Shown: piece after piece, positions 35,025 through 44,615 of the stretch
How positions within the stretch are numbered: position 1 is the first letter of the stretch
Layout: each line of letters opens with the position of its first letter
NCBI RefSeq assembly: GCF_000300195.1
Contig: NZ_AMQH01000002.1
Location: forward strand, 62,001 to 126,000
Direction: 5' to 3'
Source of the DNA: Clostridium tunisiense TJ
GTDB taxonomy: Bacteria; Bacillota; Clostridia; Clostridiales; Clostridiaceae
DNA length: 64,000 bases
Position numbers and translations under genes: made by a program
The notes under the pieces: model-generated
What the model was told of the DNA's origin: nothing
Database searches by the model: none
Seen by the model: the letters and a program-made list of their open reading frames with translations, nothing else

Positions 35025-36374
35025 ATGAAAAAGAAAGATATACTAGAATTAAAAAGACGTTTTAAAAAAGCCGAATGTACCTTTACTAAAATGTGCGGCT
35101 GCTATGTAGACGGTGAGAAAAACATTGTATTAAAAATTAAAGAAACTTTTTTAAACCTAAGGGATGAAGAATTCTTTAAATATTTAGAGATTGCTAAAAA
35201 AACCCTATCGGGTACTGTGGGTAATAATCTTTTAGAACTTAGCTTTCCACTTGATGAAGAAAATATAAATAGCAGACAACTTTCTCTATTCGAACTTAAG
35301 AATAGTAAACTAAAAAATGATGGACTTCTTGATAATTTTTATAATTTAATCATAGACAGTTATGACTATGCAGGTAATTTTCTAATACTTATTTTTCACG
35401 ATGCTTACGATGTTATTACAAGAACTACGGACAATTCAAAATTAGATGAATCAGAAGAAGTATATGAGTACCTATTATGTGCAATATGTCCAGTGTCTCT
35501 TACTGAACCAGGTCTTGGATACTTTGAAGATGAAAATCGAATTGGTGCAAGAATTAGAGATTGGGTAGTTGGTCAACCTGAGGTAGGCTTTATTTTCCCA
35601 GCTTTCACAGATCGTAGCACTGATGTTAACTCCATTATGTACTACACAAAAAACGCAAAGGCTCCTCATCCAGAATTAATGGAAAAAGCTTTAGGCTGTA
35701 GTTCAAAACAAACTGCTACTGAGCAGAAAGAAGCCTTCACTGCTATTATCCGTGAAGCCCTTGGGGATGATGAAAAAAAATCTGAAGGTTTATTCATGGA
35801 AATTCAAGAAACCCTTAATAATATAGTGGAGGAGCATAATACCATTAATGGTAAGGATGCTGAACCTATAATTTTGACTAATGATAGTATTCAAGATATT
35901 TTAATTGAAAGTGGGCTTTCTGAAGAAATCACAGCAAAAATTGAAAAATCTTATACAGAAGAATTTGGTGATGCTCCTCCTGTAGTAGAGCATTTAATAG
36001 ATAAAAAAGTACTTGCAGCTAACGAGCAAAGAAAAAAGGAAGAAAAACTTCATAAGAAAATACAAATACTTGAGGAAATACTTGAGGAAACAAAACAAGA
36101 AAATTCTGTTGACACAGAAAAGGAATCAGCTATAGAAGCAGCCACTGATGAACTGTTAGAAACAACTTCTTCTGATAACTCAGAAGAAAACACTGACTCT
36201 GCCACTGAAGTAGAAACTGCTACTACTGCTGAAAACTATGATATTGTACTTAAGGTAAAGCCTGAAAAAGTACCTCAAATAAGATCTGAAATAATCGAAG
36301 GTAAAAAGTGTATTATTATTCCTGTGGAAGATAATGAACAAGCTAATGTAAATGGTATTACTGCAGAACTTTAA
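35025..36374 (+). CDS. DUF4317 family protein
   Basis: This 449-residue protein is of the DUF4317 family common in clostridia, with the start MKKKDILELKRRFKKAECTF and the conserved KMCGCYVDGEKNI. Its C-terminal third (about 335-415) is a charged coiled coil followed by an acidic Ser/Thr/Glu-rich linker, then a short folded tail. It is cytoplasmic, with no membrane segment or signal. AAGGGGGA precedes the ATG. Function unknown. It is monocistronic with a structured leader. Confidence 0.85.
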   Translation: MKKKDILELKRRFKKAECTFTKMCGCYVDGEKNIVLKIKETFLNLRDEEFFKYLEIAKKTLSGTVGNNLLELSFPLDEENINSRQLSLFELKNSKLKNDGLLDNFYNLIIDSYDYAGNFLILIFHDAYDVITRTTDNSKLDESEEVYEYLLCAICPVSLTEPGLGYFEDENRIGARIRDWVVGQPEVGFIFPAFTDRSTDVNSIMYYTKNAKAPHPELMEKALGCSSKQTATEQKEAFTAIIREALGDDEKKSEGLFMEIQETLNNIVEEHNTINGKDAEPIILTNDSIQDILIESGLSEEITAKIEKSYTEEFGDAPPVVEHLIDKKVLAANEQRKKEEKLHKKIQILEEILEETKQENSVDTEKESAIEAATDELLETTSSDNSEENTDSATEVETATTAENYDIVLKVKPEKVPQIRSEIIEGKKCIIIPVEDNEQANVNGITAEL

Positions 36375-36524
36375 CTAGTTACTACCCATGGTTCTTATAA
36401 ATGTTCTTATCTAAAACCAAAAAAATCTCAGAAAAGCTATTTTAGTCTCATTAAAGGCTTTGAAAATAAAGAATATAAGATTTCTATTAAAAGCCTAGGT
36501 TAAAATCTTTATTAAGCTTTCATG

Positions 36525-36600
36525 ACATGCTCCCCTCACCTACGCTCTTCTTTCATGAGCAAGGAAGGCTAAAAGGTTAGGGGACTTCTTGTGCATTAGG
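36525..36600. other. Structured sequence like an IS200/IS605 element end
   Basis: CCCCTCACCT (36532-36541) pairs with AGGTTAGGGG (36574-36583), one mismatch, enclosing GCTC/GAGC. ACTTCTTGTG follows. Subterminal hairpins of this shape mark the ends of IS200/IS605-type elements. No transposase or TnpB frame is adjacent, so this could be a relic. Assignment is tentative. Confidence 0.3.
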
Positions 36601-36622
36601 TTAAACAAGAAAAAACTTAAAT

Positions 36623-36659
36623 AACCCAGAAAAATCTAAACATTAGATTTTTCTGGGTT
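36623..36659 (-). terminator. Terminator of the B12-type radical SAM gene
   Basis: A perfect 17-bp stem (36623-36639 with 36643-36659) has a 3-base loop. Nearly the same hairpin recurs at 40486-40526. Confidence 0.85.
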
Positions 36660-36684
36660 TTATAGTATAACAAAATTCCCATAC

Positions 36685-38031
36685 CTACTTTATAAAATAA
36701 GCCAACCACCTAAAAAATCTTCCTATATTTTTAAAAGAAACTATATTGCACACTGCTTCGGTGAGCTTTCCAAACTTCCTATAAAATAAATTAAATGCTA
36801 GAAAGGGAATCCATTGTTCTTTAGCTTTTGGTAGTCTCTTCATTATATTTTTAAAGGTGTATACTTCTTTGTATATCCATAGATAGCCATTATATAATTC
36901 CTCTGCTGTGATATTCTTAGGTTTATATACCACATGAGCAGTGTTATAATTTGATAAATTATAATCTACAATTCTATTTTCCTCTAATAGTGATGAGTAT
37001 AACTTTGTGCCAGGATATGGAGTTAGGATATGTGACGTTACAGTTTCTATCTTGTTTTTAACTATCCATTCTAAGGTATTCTTAAATACAGAGCCATCAT
37101 CTTCATCTAACCCAAAAACAAAACTTGCATTTATCATTATTCCTCTTTTATGAATTTCACCTACAAGTTTTTCATATCTGTTTACACTATTTTGCACCTT
37201 ATGGACACTATCTATGGATTTACTATTTATACTTTCAAAACCTATAAATAGACTTTGGCAACCAGAATCCTTCATTTCATCTAATAACTCTGGCATGTCC
37301 ACTATATTGGAAGTAACCGCTGCATTCCACTTTAGTTTTAGTGGTTTTATTCCCTTCAGCAATTCTTTTGTCCATTTAGGATTTCCAATAAAATTATCAT
37401 CAATAAACATTATATGTCTTGTTTTTAATGCCTTTATATCTTTAATTACATCTTCTATAGGTCTATTGATATAAGTTTTAAGTGTATCTTTGCAACTATT
37501 ATAGCAAAAATCACATTTAAAAGGACATCCTCTGCTTGTACTAATTATATTAGTATATAAGTACTTTTTATTATCAATACTCTGATAACTAGGTGATATT
37601 ATTTCCTCCCCAGAAATACCTTCCATATCATAATATATCTTCTTAAGTGAATTATTTTCTTTATCCTTAAGTATTTTCCACCAAACTCTCTCAGCCATTC
37701 CAACACATATTACATCGAAACTATTAGAAGTTCCCTCTGGATCCGCTGTAATATGTATGCCTCCAGCAACTACTGTTATTCCTCGTTTTTGAAACTCCCT
37801 TGCTATCTCCACTGCTCTATTCATAACATCTACAGTAACAGTTATTGCTACTAAATCCACAGATTCATTAAAGTTTATGCTTTCAATATTTTCATTCTCA
37901 ATAATAACTTCATGGTCTTTAGGTGTAAGATTTGCTATTGTTAATAAAGCTAAGGAAGGAGACATTCTTGTTTTTAACTTTGTGTCCATAGGCCTTGGTA
38001 GCATTGCAGGTTGAATTAACTTAATCTTCAT
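36685..38031 (-). CDS. B12-binding-domain radical SAM protein
   Basis: This 448-residue protein has an N-terminal cobalamin-binding-like Rossmann domain (residues 1-150, DLVAITVTVDVMNRA and VVAGGIHIT). It is followed by a radical SAM barrel with CPFKCDFCYN (the three cluster cysteines) and MFIDDNFIG. The C-terminal region is hydrophobic-basic and may touch the membrane (RRWLAYF-like FFRWLAYFIK). Relatives include methylases acting on unactivated carbons and hopanoid/tetrapyrrole enzymes. The substrate cannot be inferred because the gene stands alone. Confidence 0.85.
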   Translation of the reverse strand: MKIKLIQPAMLPRPMDTKLKTRMSPSLALLTIANLTPKDHEVIIENENIESINFNESVDLVAITVTVDVMNRAVEIAREFQKRGITVVAGGIHITADPEGTSNSFDVICVGMAERVWWKILKDKENNSLKKIYYDMEGISGEEIISPSYQSIDNKKYLYTNIISTSRGCPFKCDFCYNSCKDTLKTYINRPIEDVIKDIKALKTRHIMFIDDNFIGNPKWTKELLKGIKPLKLKWNAAVTSNIVDMPELLDEMKDSGCQSLFIGFESINSKSIDSVHKVQNSVNRYEKLVGEIHKRGIMINASFVFGLDEDDGSVFKNTLEWIVKNKIETVTSHILTPYPGTKLYSSLLEENRIVDYNLSNYNTAHVVYKPKNITAEELYNGYLWIYKEVYTFKNIMKRLPKAKEQWIPFLAFNLFYRKFGKLTEAVCNIVSFKNIGRFFRWLAYFIK

Positions 38032-38098
38032 ATATTACCTCACTAAATAAACTTTACTCACCCTTTAACTAATTAGCGTTCAGCCTTCACCCTCTCAT

Positions 38099-38308
38099 TT
38101 ATGTGTCATTTCTATATTCTAAAATATCGCCTGGCTGACAGTCCAAAGCTTTACATATTGCCTCTAAAGTTGAGAATCTAATGGCCTTAGCCTTTCCATT
38201 CTTTAATATAGAGAGATTTGCCATGGTTATTCCAACCTTTTCTGTAAGTTCTGTGACGCTCATTTTCCTTTTAGCTAGCATCACATCAATATTAATTATA
38301 ATTGCCAT
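38099..38308 (-). CDS. XRE-family (Cro/CI-type) small regulator, YozG-like
   Basis: This 69-residue helix-turn-helix protein reads MSVTELTEKVGITMANLSIL, RFSTLEAICKALDCQPGDIL. I start it at 38308, where AGGAGGG lies 7 bases upstream; the frame extends to 38347 without a ribosome site. It follows the DUF2975 membrane protein gene by 60 bases in the same direction. This XRE/DUF2975 pairing is frequent in Firmicutes and suggests a membrane-linked regulatory pair. Confidence 0.88.
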   Translation of the reverse strand: MAIIINIDVMLAKRKMSVTELTEKVGITMANLSILKNGKAKAIRFSTLEAICKALDCQPGDILEYRNDT

Positions 38309-38368
38309 ATTGCTTCCCTCCTGTATTCCTAATTCTGCCTTAAACAATTTTTAATTGTTTATTTAGCC

Positions 38369-38821
38369 TTACACAGTTAAATCATTTTCTGATTTAATAT
38401 CAATAGCTTCTTTTAAAAGCCTTTGAAGAACAGCAGCGAATACTGCAATCACAACTGATGCAAAAATAATAATAATTGGAAACCCTACAAGTCCTGGGGC
38501 ATCGTCTGCTTCCGCTATAGGATATAAAAATGGTGTAAGTGCTGCAAACATAATGCTAATTGTATTTGCACAGTATTTTATATTCTTTAAAGCCTTTACA
38601 GATAATTCCGAGAAAGCTTTATTCTTATCAATATAGCTTAAAAGTTTTAAAGCCTGATAAAGAGCAAAGAAATAAGTTATTGCCGCTATATAAACCCCCA
38701 TTATAATAGAAAAATGTAAATAGTTTATAAACCCAGGCACCCAAAATATACATAGCCCAAGAACCGGAATCCCAATAAGAATAACAACTATTTTCAAAAA
38801 AATTGTTGAATATCGTTTCAT
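38369..38821 (-). CDS. DUF2975 membrane protein
   Basis: This 150-residue protein has four membrane helices (about 8-28, 38-60, 88-108, 115-138), as in the DUF2975 family. The conserved core is YFFALYQALKLLSYIDKNKAFS between helices 2 and 3. I start it at 38821 (ATG with GAGGTG upstream) rather than the GTG at 38830, which overlaps the ribosome site. It is the first gene of a two-gene unit with the XRE regulator. Function unknown. Confidence 0.82.
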   Translation of the reverse strand: MKRYSTIFLKIVVILIGIPVLGLCIFWVPGFINYLHFSIIMGVYIAAITYFFALYQALKLLSYIDKNKAFSELSVKALKNIKYCANTISIMFAALTPFLYPIAEADDAPGLVGFPIIIIFASVVIAVFAAVLQRLLKEAIDIKSENDLTV

Positions 38822-38966
38822 AAAAAGCACCTCATTTTTGATTAATAATTACAAACATTGCATCTCGTATTACTATTAACCTTTTTTTTTAAATTTATAT
38901 ATAGAATATCACATTGTTTATCGTTTATCAATAAGTTTTTATTGATTTTTGCTGTATAAGGTAAAT

Positions 38967-39000
38967 AAAAAAGATGACTTCCTTTCAATAAGAAATCATC
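38967..39000 (-). terminator. Terminator of the MFS gene at 39073
   Basis: The stem GATGACTTC pairs with GAAATCATC (one mismatch) and is followed by six T in the minus direction. Confidence 0.7.
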
Positions 39001-39072
39001 TCAATATTAACACTCTATTCCATTTCAACAAAACTTCTTTTAACTCTATCTGTATTCACCTTTATAAAATTG

Positions 39073-40341
39073 CTAACTTAAATTTCTATTGGCTGGTTTC
39101 ACTTCCACTTCTATTTTTGTTCCTGCTTCTTCATTTATTACTGCTACCTTTGCCACAGCGAGGTTAACTAGAGAAGCTACAGCTGCAAAGAAGAATATAT
39201 ACTGCGGACCAAAGGCAGTCCAAATGATTCCTCCTATATATGCACATATTATTGATACAATATGATCCATACTCATACCAAAGGACAAAGTAGGAGTAAT
39301 TTCAGATTCATCCACTGCTATAGAGCGAAGATAAATTGTTTTTATCATACTCATCTGCATAGACATACGGTCAAGTATAATTAATACAAAGGTTAAAATA
39401 ACAGGTATACCTACCTTACTAAGAACTCCTGTTGAAAACCCCGATGCTAAAAATCCATAGGCAACATATACCACTATAAAGGATATGGCATCAACATAAA
39501 GCATCTTTCTTATACCATATCTGTCAAGCCATCTACCTAATGCAGGAATGAAAAATATACCTATAAAGGAGCCTATTATCCCCAAAATTGCGATGGTGTC
39601 AGCCTTCTTACTTAAAAGATCGATAAGTACCCAAGGGCCATAAACTGCCATTATCTGCTTTTGAACTCCTGTCATTATTGCTAAAATATAATAATATTTG
39701 TACTCCTTACGGAATATAAACTTTAGTTTTCTTTCTTCCTTAATTGGAACCTTTACAATTTTGTTCATATAAAGAAGCAATATAAAGACTACTACAAAAA
39801 TCACAGCTGCAATAAGAAATATAATCTTTACAGGTGCAGTTAAACTAAAAAATCCAGTCCTAAACCCAACAAATACCGCAACGCTAGCAAGCATACTAAA
39901 AGCTGTGCTAACTCCCTTGTAGCGACCCATTCTCTTTCCTACTTCTTCATCCTTTATAAGAGACATTCCTATGCCATCAGATAAGGGGAAAAATAAATGC
40001 ATCCCCATAGAATTGATAAAAAGAAATATACACATTACTGCAAAAGGGGGAGTTAAAAATCCTAAAAATAAAAGTCCTATAGCACTTAAAAGCTGTGCAA
40101 TGATTGCAATACGCACATCCCCTAAAAATGACAGCAATGAAATTACTACAATTGAAATTATTCCAGGTAATTCTCTAGGAAACTCAATTACCCCTCTTTG
40201 AAAAGCATTTACATTATAAGCTTCCTTAAAGTAATTTGAAAAAACCCCATCACTAAGTCCAAGGCCAAGAGCCGTTAACGCCAATATTAAAAAATAAAGT
40301 GTAACTTCCTTTTTTCCCGTCCTAATTGTTCCCATTTTCAT
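39073..40341 (-). CDS. MFS transporter of unknown substrate
   Basis: This 422-residue protein has 12 membrane helices in two six-helix halves, joined by a short charged loop (MNKIVKVPIKEERKLKFIF). Motif A-like GRWLDRYGIRK opens the second half, and the first half has DGVFSNYFKEAYN. The start at 40341 has GGGGGA 7 bases upstream and is preferred to the codon at 40356. Nothing nearby indicates a substrate. The closest impression is of the YfkF/SetA-like sugar or drug efflux group, with low certainty. Confidence 0.82.
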   Translation of the reverse strand: MKMGTIRTGKKEVTLYFLILALTALGLGLSDGVFSNYFKEAYNVNAFQRGVIEFPRELPGIISIVVISLLSFLGDVRIAIIAQLLSAIGLLFLGFLTPPFAVMCIFLFINSMGMHLFFPLSDGIGMSLIKDEEVGKRMGRYKGVSTAFSMLASVAVFVGFRTGFFSLTAPVKIIFLIAAVIFVVVFILLLYMNKIVKVPIKEERKLKFIFRKEYKYYYILAIMTGVQKQIMAVYGPWVLIDLLSKKADTIAILGIIGSFIGIFFIPALGRWLDRYGIRKMLYVDAISFIVVYVAYGFLASGFSTGVLSKVGIPVILTFVLIILDRMSMQMSMIKTIYLRSIAVDESEITPTLSFGMSMDHIVSIICAYIGGIIWTAFGPQYIFFFAAVASLVNLAVAKVAVINEEAGTKIEVEVKPANRNLS

Positions 40342-40373
40342 TATACATTCCCCCAAAACAAGTTTTGTTCATT

Positions 40374-40400
40374 AAGGCATCTTCAAAAATAAGTAAGTCA
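40374..40400. repeat. Solo end of the MITE-like element
   Basis: AAGGCATCTTCAAAAATAAG followed by TAAGTCA matches the left end of copy 1 (AGGCATCTTCAAAAAAATAA). The opposite end is absent. It lies just upstream of the MFS start. Confidence 0.55.
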
Positions 40401-40485
40401 GATACCAAATACCGCTCTTATAATCATATATCGAAAGTATTTATGAATGCAATGGCTATATTCATTTCAATGAATATATAACTTA

Positions 40486-40526
40486 AAAACCCAGAAAAAT
40501 CTACAAGTTAGATTTTTCTGGGTTTT
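40486..40526 (-). terminator. Terminator of the methyltransferase gene
   Basis: A perfect 18-bp stem (40486-40503 with 40509-40526) has a 5-base loop, 24 bp past the stop. It shares its stem with the terminator at 36623. Confidence 0.85.
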
Positions 40527-40549
40527 ATAACTTTGTCAATGAAAGCCCA

Positions 40550-41395
40550 TTAGTCATTAATATTTTTATTTACAATGGAGTTTTCAAAAGATAGGGCTTC
40601 ATCCTCTTCTCTTTTGTCTTCTTTCTTTATCAAAATGTCTAAAGTGTGAGCACTAGCCCCTAATAAATCTGGTCTTTCACAAGTGGAAAAATGATAATCT
40701 AGAAAAAGCTTAAAGGTTTCTTCATCCATATCATTTATGATAGGACGCATATAATTAGCTGGTCCATCAGCTGCAATTATTTTTAACCTTTCTATTTCAG
40801 CTTGTTCATTAATCTTATTAATATCTTCAAGTCTTACATAATCATATAAGTCTTCTGGCTCTGATATGACATGAAAATCTTTGCTTAGTTTGCCTTTTTC
40901 AATAGATGTACGGATATTATTTTCCTTAAATCCATAAGTTAACACGCTGTATTCATTCATGCAATAAGCTACTAAGATAATCCCACCAACCTTTGTTACT
41001 CTTTTAGCCTCTTGTAAAGCCTTCACCTTGTCCTCAAATTTGTACAAATGATACATAGGTCCAAACACTAAGGTTATGTCAAAGGTATTTTCCTCAAATC
41101 TTGATAAATCTAAGGCAGTTCCTTGCATTGCTTTTACTGTACTTCCCTTTGATTTTAAAATTCCTAGATTATGTTTCACAAGTTCAATGGCTGTAACATC
41201 ATAGCCTTCATTGGCTAACTGTACAGAATATCTTCCTGTACCTGCCCCAACATCTAAGATTTTTGGGTTCTCATAATTTTCGAGATACTGATGAATATAT
41301 TTCATTGAAGTTAAGAACTCTACTTGTGCATATTTTCTTGTTAATCTTTTATCTTCACAAAACTTATTATAATATTTCTCTAATTCTATTGTCAT
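40550..41395 (-). CDS. Class I SAM-dependent methyltransferase
   Basis: This 281-residue protein has motif I ILDVGAGTGRYSVQLA, the acidic motif II in VTAIEL, and motif post-I NTFDITLVFGPMYHLY. It is of the Methyltransf_25/11 type with a C-terminal extension of about 100 residues. The ATG at 41395 is preferred over an upstream TTG (41416), with GAGGT 10 bases upstream. Substrate unknown. The gene stands alone, with a repeat element upstream. Confidence 0.88.
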   Translation of the reverse strand: MTIELEKYYNKFCEDKRLTRKYAQVEFLTSMKYIHQYLENYENPKILDVGAGTGRYSVQLANEGYDVTAIELVKHNLGILKSKGSTVKAMQGTALDLSRFEENTFDITLVFGPMYHLYKFEDKVKALQEAKRVTKVGGIILVAYCMNEYSVLTYGFKENNIRTSIEKGKLSKDFHVISEPEDLYDYVRLEDINKINEQAEIERLKIIAADGPANYMRPIINDMDEETFKLFLDYHFSTCERPDLLGASAHTLDILIKKEDKREEDEALSFENSIVNKNIND

Positions 41396-41515
41396 ATGTT
41401 TATATACCTCACCCAATTGTTATAGTATAAATTAATTAATCGAAAGCTTGTCCTTAACTATTATACTATAGATTTAGATTAGGATAAACCGTCTCTTACA
41501 CATGTAATTATTACC

Positions 41516-41661
41516 TTAGTCATTTAGAAATAAATAACAAATCAAAGATGTGAAGGCTATTTTGTGTTCATAAGCAAGCTTTTGCCGACAAGGAACCTAC
41601 TGGCGTAGTATAACTCAAACTAGTCAAACATACTGCTTTATTTCTTTTTGAAAATCCCTTA
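41516..41661 (+). repeat. MITE-like element, copy 4 (about 146 bp, degraded)
   Basis: It shares AAATAAATAACAAATCAAAG, GAAGGCTATTTTGTGTTCAT and GCCGACAAGGAACC with copy 2, but the ends have drifted (TTAGTCATTTAG and GAAAATCCCTTA). Palindrome reduced to AAGCAAGCTTTTG. It lies between the methyltransferase gene and panD. Confidence 0.72.
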
Positions 41662-41681
41662 CTAGCCAGCTATTGGTTTCT

Positions 41682-42065
41682 CTATGAAATCTCCCCGTGT
41701 TTCTCGTAACTACCTACCTTAGATATTGCATTGTTTTCATCAACAAACACAACCTTTGGTTTATGAGTTTTTGCTTCCTCATTATGAAGCCCACAGTAAC
41801 ACATTATAATAATCTTATCTCCCTTTTGAACGCATCTTGCTGCTGCCCCATTTAAGCAAATAACTCCACTTCCAGCTTCCCCTGCAATAACATAAGTCTC
41901 AAATCTTTCTCCATTATCTATGTCTGCAATTGCAACCTGCTCATATTCTAGAATTCCTGCTGAATCCATTAAGTCTTTATCTATGGTTATGCTTCCTACA
42001 TAATTTAATTCTGCCTGAGTAACTGTTGCTCTATGAATCTTTGATTTTAACATATTAATTATCAT
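41682..42065 (-). CDS. panD: Aspartate 1-decarboxylase
   Basis: This 127-residue pyruvoyl enzyme makes beta-alanine from aspartate. The self-cleavage site is YVGS-ITID, with Ser as the future pyruvoyl group. Lys in [16 protein letters not shown] and the later [17 protein letters not shown] are standard. GGGAG precedes the ATG, within 12 bases of the panC stop. It is last in the operon panG-panB-panC-panD. Confidence 0.96.
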   Translation of the reverse strand: MIINMLKSKIHRATVTQAELNYVGSITIDKDLMDSAGILEYEQVAIADIDNGERFETYVIAGEAGSGVICLNGAAARCVQKGDKIIIMCYCGLHNEEAKTHKPKVVFVDENNAISKVGSYEKHGEIS

Positions 42066-42077
42066 GATGTATCTCCC

Positions 42078-42923
42078 TTACACTTCAAAGATGAAATTAT
42101 CAATTAATCTAGTTTTACCAATAAATACAGCTATTGCTACTAACACACTCTTATCAATTGTAGCTACTTCTGTAAGAGATAAGCTATCAACTACATTAAC
42201 GTAATCAATCCGTGCTAAAGGCTCACTAGTAAGGATTTCATTAATTATTGCTTTTATCTTTTCTCCACTTCTCTCACCCTTATAGAGAGCTTCTTTAGCA
42301 CTATTTAAGCTTCTACTTAATACAAGAGCTGCTTTTCTCTCTTCTGTATTTAGATATGTGTTTCTTGAGCTCATAGCAAGGCCATCAATTTCTCTAACTA
42401 TAGGGCATGGCACTATTTCCACTGGTATATCTAAATCTCTTACCATCCTCTTTATTACAGCCAGTTGCTGTGCATCCTTTTCCCCAAAGTAAGCTTTATC
42501 AGGTAATACAATATTAAATAATTTTGTTACAACAGTACAAACTCCTCTAAAATGGCCTGGCCTTTTAGCTCCACATAACCCTTCAGTTATTCCATTCATA
42601 TCTACATAGGTTGAAAAGTCCCCTAAATACATTTCTTCATTAGAAGGATTAAAAATTAAATCTCCACCAGCAGCTTCAACAATTTTTCCATCTCTTTCTA
42701 GGTCTCTTGGATAACTTGAAAAGTCTTCTTTTGGACCAAATTGAATAGGATTTACAAATATACTTACTACTACCTTGTGATTTTCTTTACTTGCCATTTC
42801 TACCAAGGAACCGTGACCTTCATGCAAATACCCCATAGTAGGAACAAATCCTACTGAAAGACCTTGTTTTCTCCACTGTTTAACTATATCTCTAACCTCT
42901 TTTACACTATGAACTATCTTCAT
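42078..42923 (-). CDS. panC: Pantothenate synthetase (pantoate-beta-alanine ligase)
   Basis: This 281-residue ligase joins pantoate and beta-alanine with ATP via a pantoyl adenylate. It has the HIGH-like PTMGYLHEGHGSLVEMA, VSIFVNPIQFGP, FGEKDAQQLAVI and the KMSKS-like AMSSRNTYL. Length and motif order are typical. It is the third gene of the pan operon, 16 bases after panB. Confidence 0.96.
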   Translation of the reverse strand: MKIVHSVKEVRDIVKQWRKQGLSVGFVPTMGYLHEGHGSLVEMASKENHKVVVSIFVNPIQFGPKEDFSSYPRDLERDGKIVEAAGGDLIFNPSNEEMYLGDFSTYVDMNGITEGLCGAKRPGHFRGVCTVVTKLFNIVLPDKAYFGEKDAQQLAVIKRMVRDLDIPVEIVPCPIVREIDGLAMSSRNTYLNTEERKAALVLSRSLNSAKEALYKGERSGEKIKAIINEILTSEPLARIDYVNVVDSLSLTEVATIDKSVLVAIAVFIGKTRLIDNFIFEV

Positions 42924-42939
42924 GGTTTTATCCCCTTTA

Positions 42940-43767
42940 CTAATATAGTTTTTCTAATACTTCTTCATCTATTTTAAATTCATGCTCTTTTGCGGGAAAG
43001 GACCCAGCTTTTACTTCTTCAATATATTGTTTAAAAGCTTCTCTCATATGATATCCTACATCAGAGAACTGCTTAACAAATTTAGGCTTAAAGCCTGAAA
43101 ACATGCCAAGCATATCCTGATATACAAGGATTTGACCATCGCAACCTTTTCCGGCTCCTATTCCTATTGTGGGTATGCTTACTCTTCTTGTAATAAGTTC
43201 TGCAAGTTTAGCAGGAACACATTCTAATACTATAGCAAAGGCCCCTGCCTCTTCTAATATCTGTGCCTCTTCAATAAGTTTTCTAGCAGCATCCTCACTT
43301 TTTCCCTGAACCTTAAAGCCCCCAAAGGCATTTACTGATTGAGGGGTTAGTCCCAAATGTCCCATTACTGGTATTGAAGCCTTAACTATTGCACTTACCT
43401 GGTCTGCTACAGCTGCTCCACCCTCTAATTTAACAGCATTTGCATTTCCTTCTTTTATAAGCCTTCCTGCATTACACACGGCATCATATATAGAGGTTTG
43501 GTAAGACATAAAAGGCATATCTCCAACAATAAGAGCATTTTTTGCCCCTCTTGCTACTGCCTTTGTATGATGAATCATATCCTCCATAGTAACACTTAAG
43601 GTATCCTCATACCCAAGACATACCATTCCAAGTGAATCACCAACAAGAATACCATTTATCTCCGATTCATCTATAAGCTTAGCCATTGAGTAATCATAGG
43701 CTGTAAGCATTGTGAGTTTTTCACCTTTGATTTTTGCTTCTTTAAAAGTCATCACTGTATTTTTCAT
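42940..43767 (-). CDS. panB: 3-methyl-2-oxobutanoate hydroxymethyltransferase
   Basis: This 275-residue enzyme adds a hydroxymethyl group from methylene-THF to ketoisovalerate, giving ketopantoate. Signatures: [65 protein letters not shown], and [18 protein letters not shown]. The GGGGGA ribosome site lies in the last codons of panG, five bases before the ATG, implying coupled translation. Confidence 0.96.
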   Translation of the reverse strand: MKNTVMTFKEAKIKGEKLTMLTAYDYSMAKLIDESEINGILVGDSLGMVCLGYEDTLSVTMEDMIHHTKAVARGAKNALIVGDMPFMSYQTSIYDAVCNAGRLIKEGNANAVKLEGGAAVADQVSAIVKASIPVMGHLGLTPQSVNAFGGFKVQGKSEDAARKLIEEAQILEEAGAFAIVLECVPAKLAELITRRVSIPTIGIGAGKGCDGQILVYQDMLGMFSGFKPKFVKQFSDVGYHMREAFKQYIEEVKAGSFPAKEHEFKIDEEVLEKLY

Positions 43768-43772
43768 ATTAA

Positions 43773-44615
43773 CTATTCCCCCAAATATTCATCTAATTTA
43801 CCATAGTCCCTGTTTGGATTCTTTTCTTTAGCTAGTCTCAGTATTTCCTTTGATAAATCCTTATAGGCAGATATGTGCTCTGCAGGCATTGAGTTGACAT
43901 GGTTTTTAATAGTATTAAGGTCTCCTCTTTCTATAGGACCAGTCAAAGCCTCAGTTAAGCCTAAACTACGTATATTGTTTATGTTGTAGTTTATAAGAGG
44001 ATATAAAGCTTCAATTGCCTCTTTTTCCTCAAAGCCATACTCCTTTAAATATCCACTGGCTCTACTAATAAGTCCGCAAAAAATATTGCTTACTGTTACA
44101 GAAGCTAAGTGATAAAGAGCTTTATCCTGAGTTTTTATAGGAAGGATATTATTGCCTAAAGACTTAAAAATCCCTATAAGCTCCTTCATATATTTTTCAT
44201 GACCTTCAATTGTGAACCAAGCCTCCTTAAGAGACTTATAACTTTCATATTTATGTGAAACGGGAAATATGGGATGAATGGAATAAGCATATGCATCAGA
44301 CTTTTCAATATGAGAAAAAATGTTTGAAGAAAGGGAACCGCTGGTATGACAAATAGCCTTCCCCCGAATATTAAATTCTTTAATTTTTAACCAAATGTTA
44401 TATATTTCATCGTCAGGTGTAGTTATAAATAAAATATCACTATGATTTATTAAATCACCTATACTTAAGAAATGCCTCGTACCTATAAATACTGAAGCTT
44501 CCTTTGAAGAATCCGGATTTTTACTGTAATATCCAGAAACCTCTAATCCCTTCTCAGCAAAATACTTGCCCAGGGAAAAACCAACCTTTCCAGCACCAAT
44601 AAAACCAATTCTAAT
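43773..44615 (-). CDS. panG: PanG-type (DUF2520) ketopantoate reductase, probable AUU start
   Basis: The 280-residue protein has an N-terminal Rossmann fold ([30 protein letters not shown]) and a C-terminal DUF2520 helical domain ([28 protein letters not shown]). Proteins of this family (PanG, known from Francisella) reduce ketopantoate to pantoate, the step otherwise done by PanE. Position first in the pan operon fits. The homologous region begins at about 44615. The codon there is ATT with AAAGAGGTGAT eight bases upstream; the only nearby standard codon (GTG, 44624) overlaps that ribosome site. The frame stays open to 44774 but that part is not family-like. Confidence 0.85.
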   Translation of the reverse strand: MRIGFIGAGKVGFSLGKYFAEKGLEVSGYYSKNPDSSKEASVFIGTRHFLSIGDLINHSDILFITTPDDEIYNIWLKIKEFNIRGKAICHTSGSLSSNIFSHIEKSDAYAYSIHPIFPVSHKYESYKSLKEAWFTIEGHEKYMKELIGIFKSLGNNILPIKTQDKALYHLASVTVSNIFCGLISRASGYLKEYGFEEKEAIEALYPLINYNINNIRSLGLTEALTGPIERGDLNTIKNHVNSMPAEHISAYKDLSKEILRLAKEKNPNRDYGKLDEYLGE

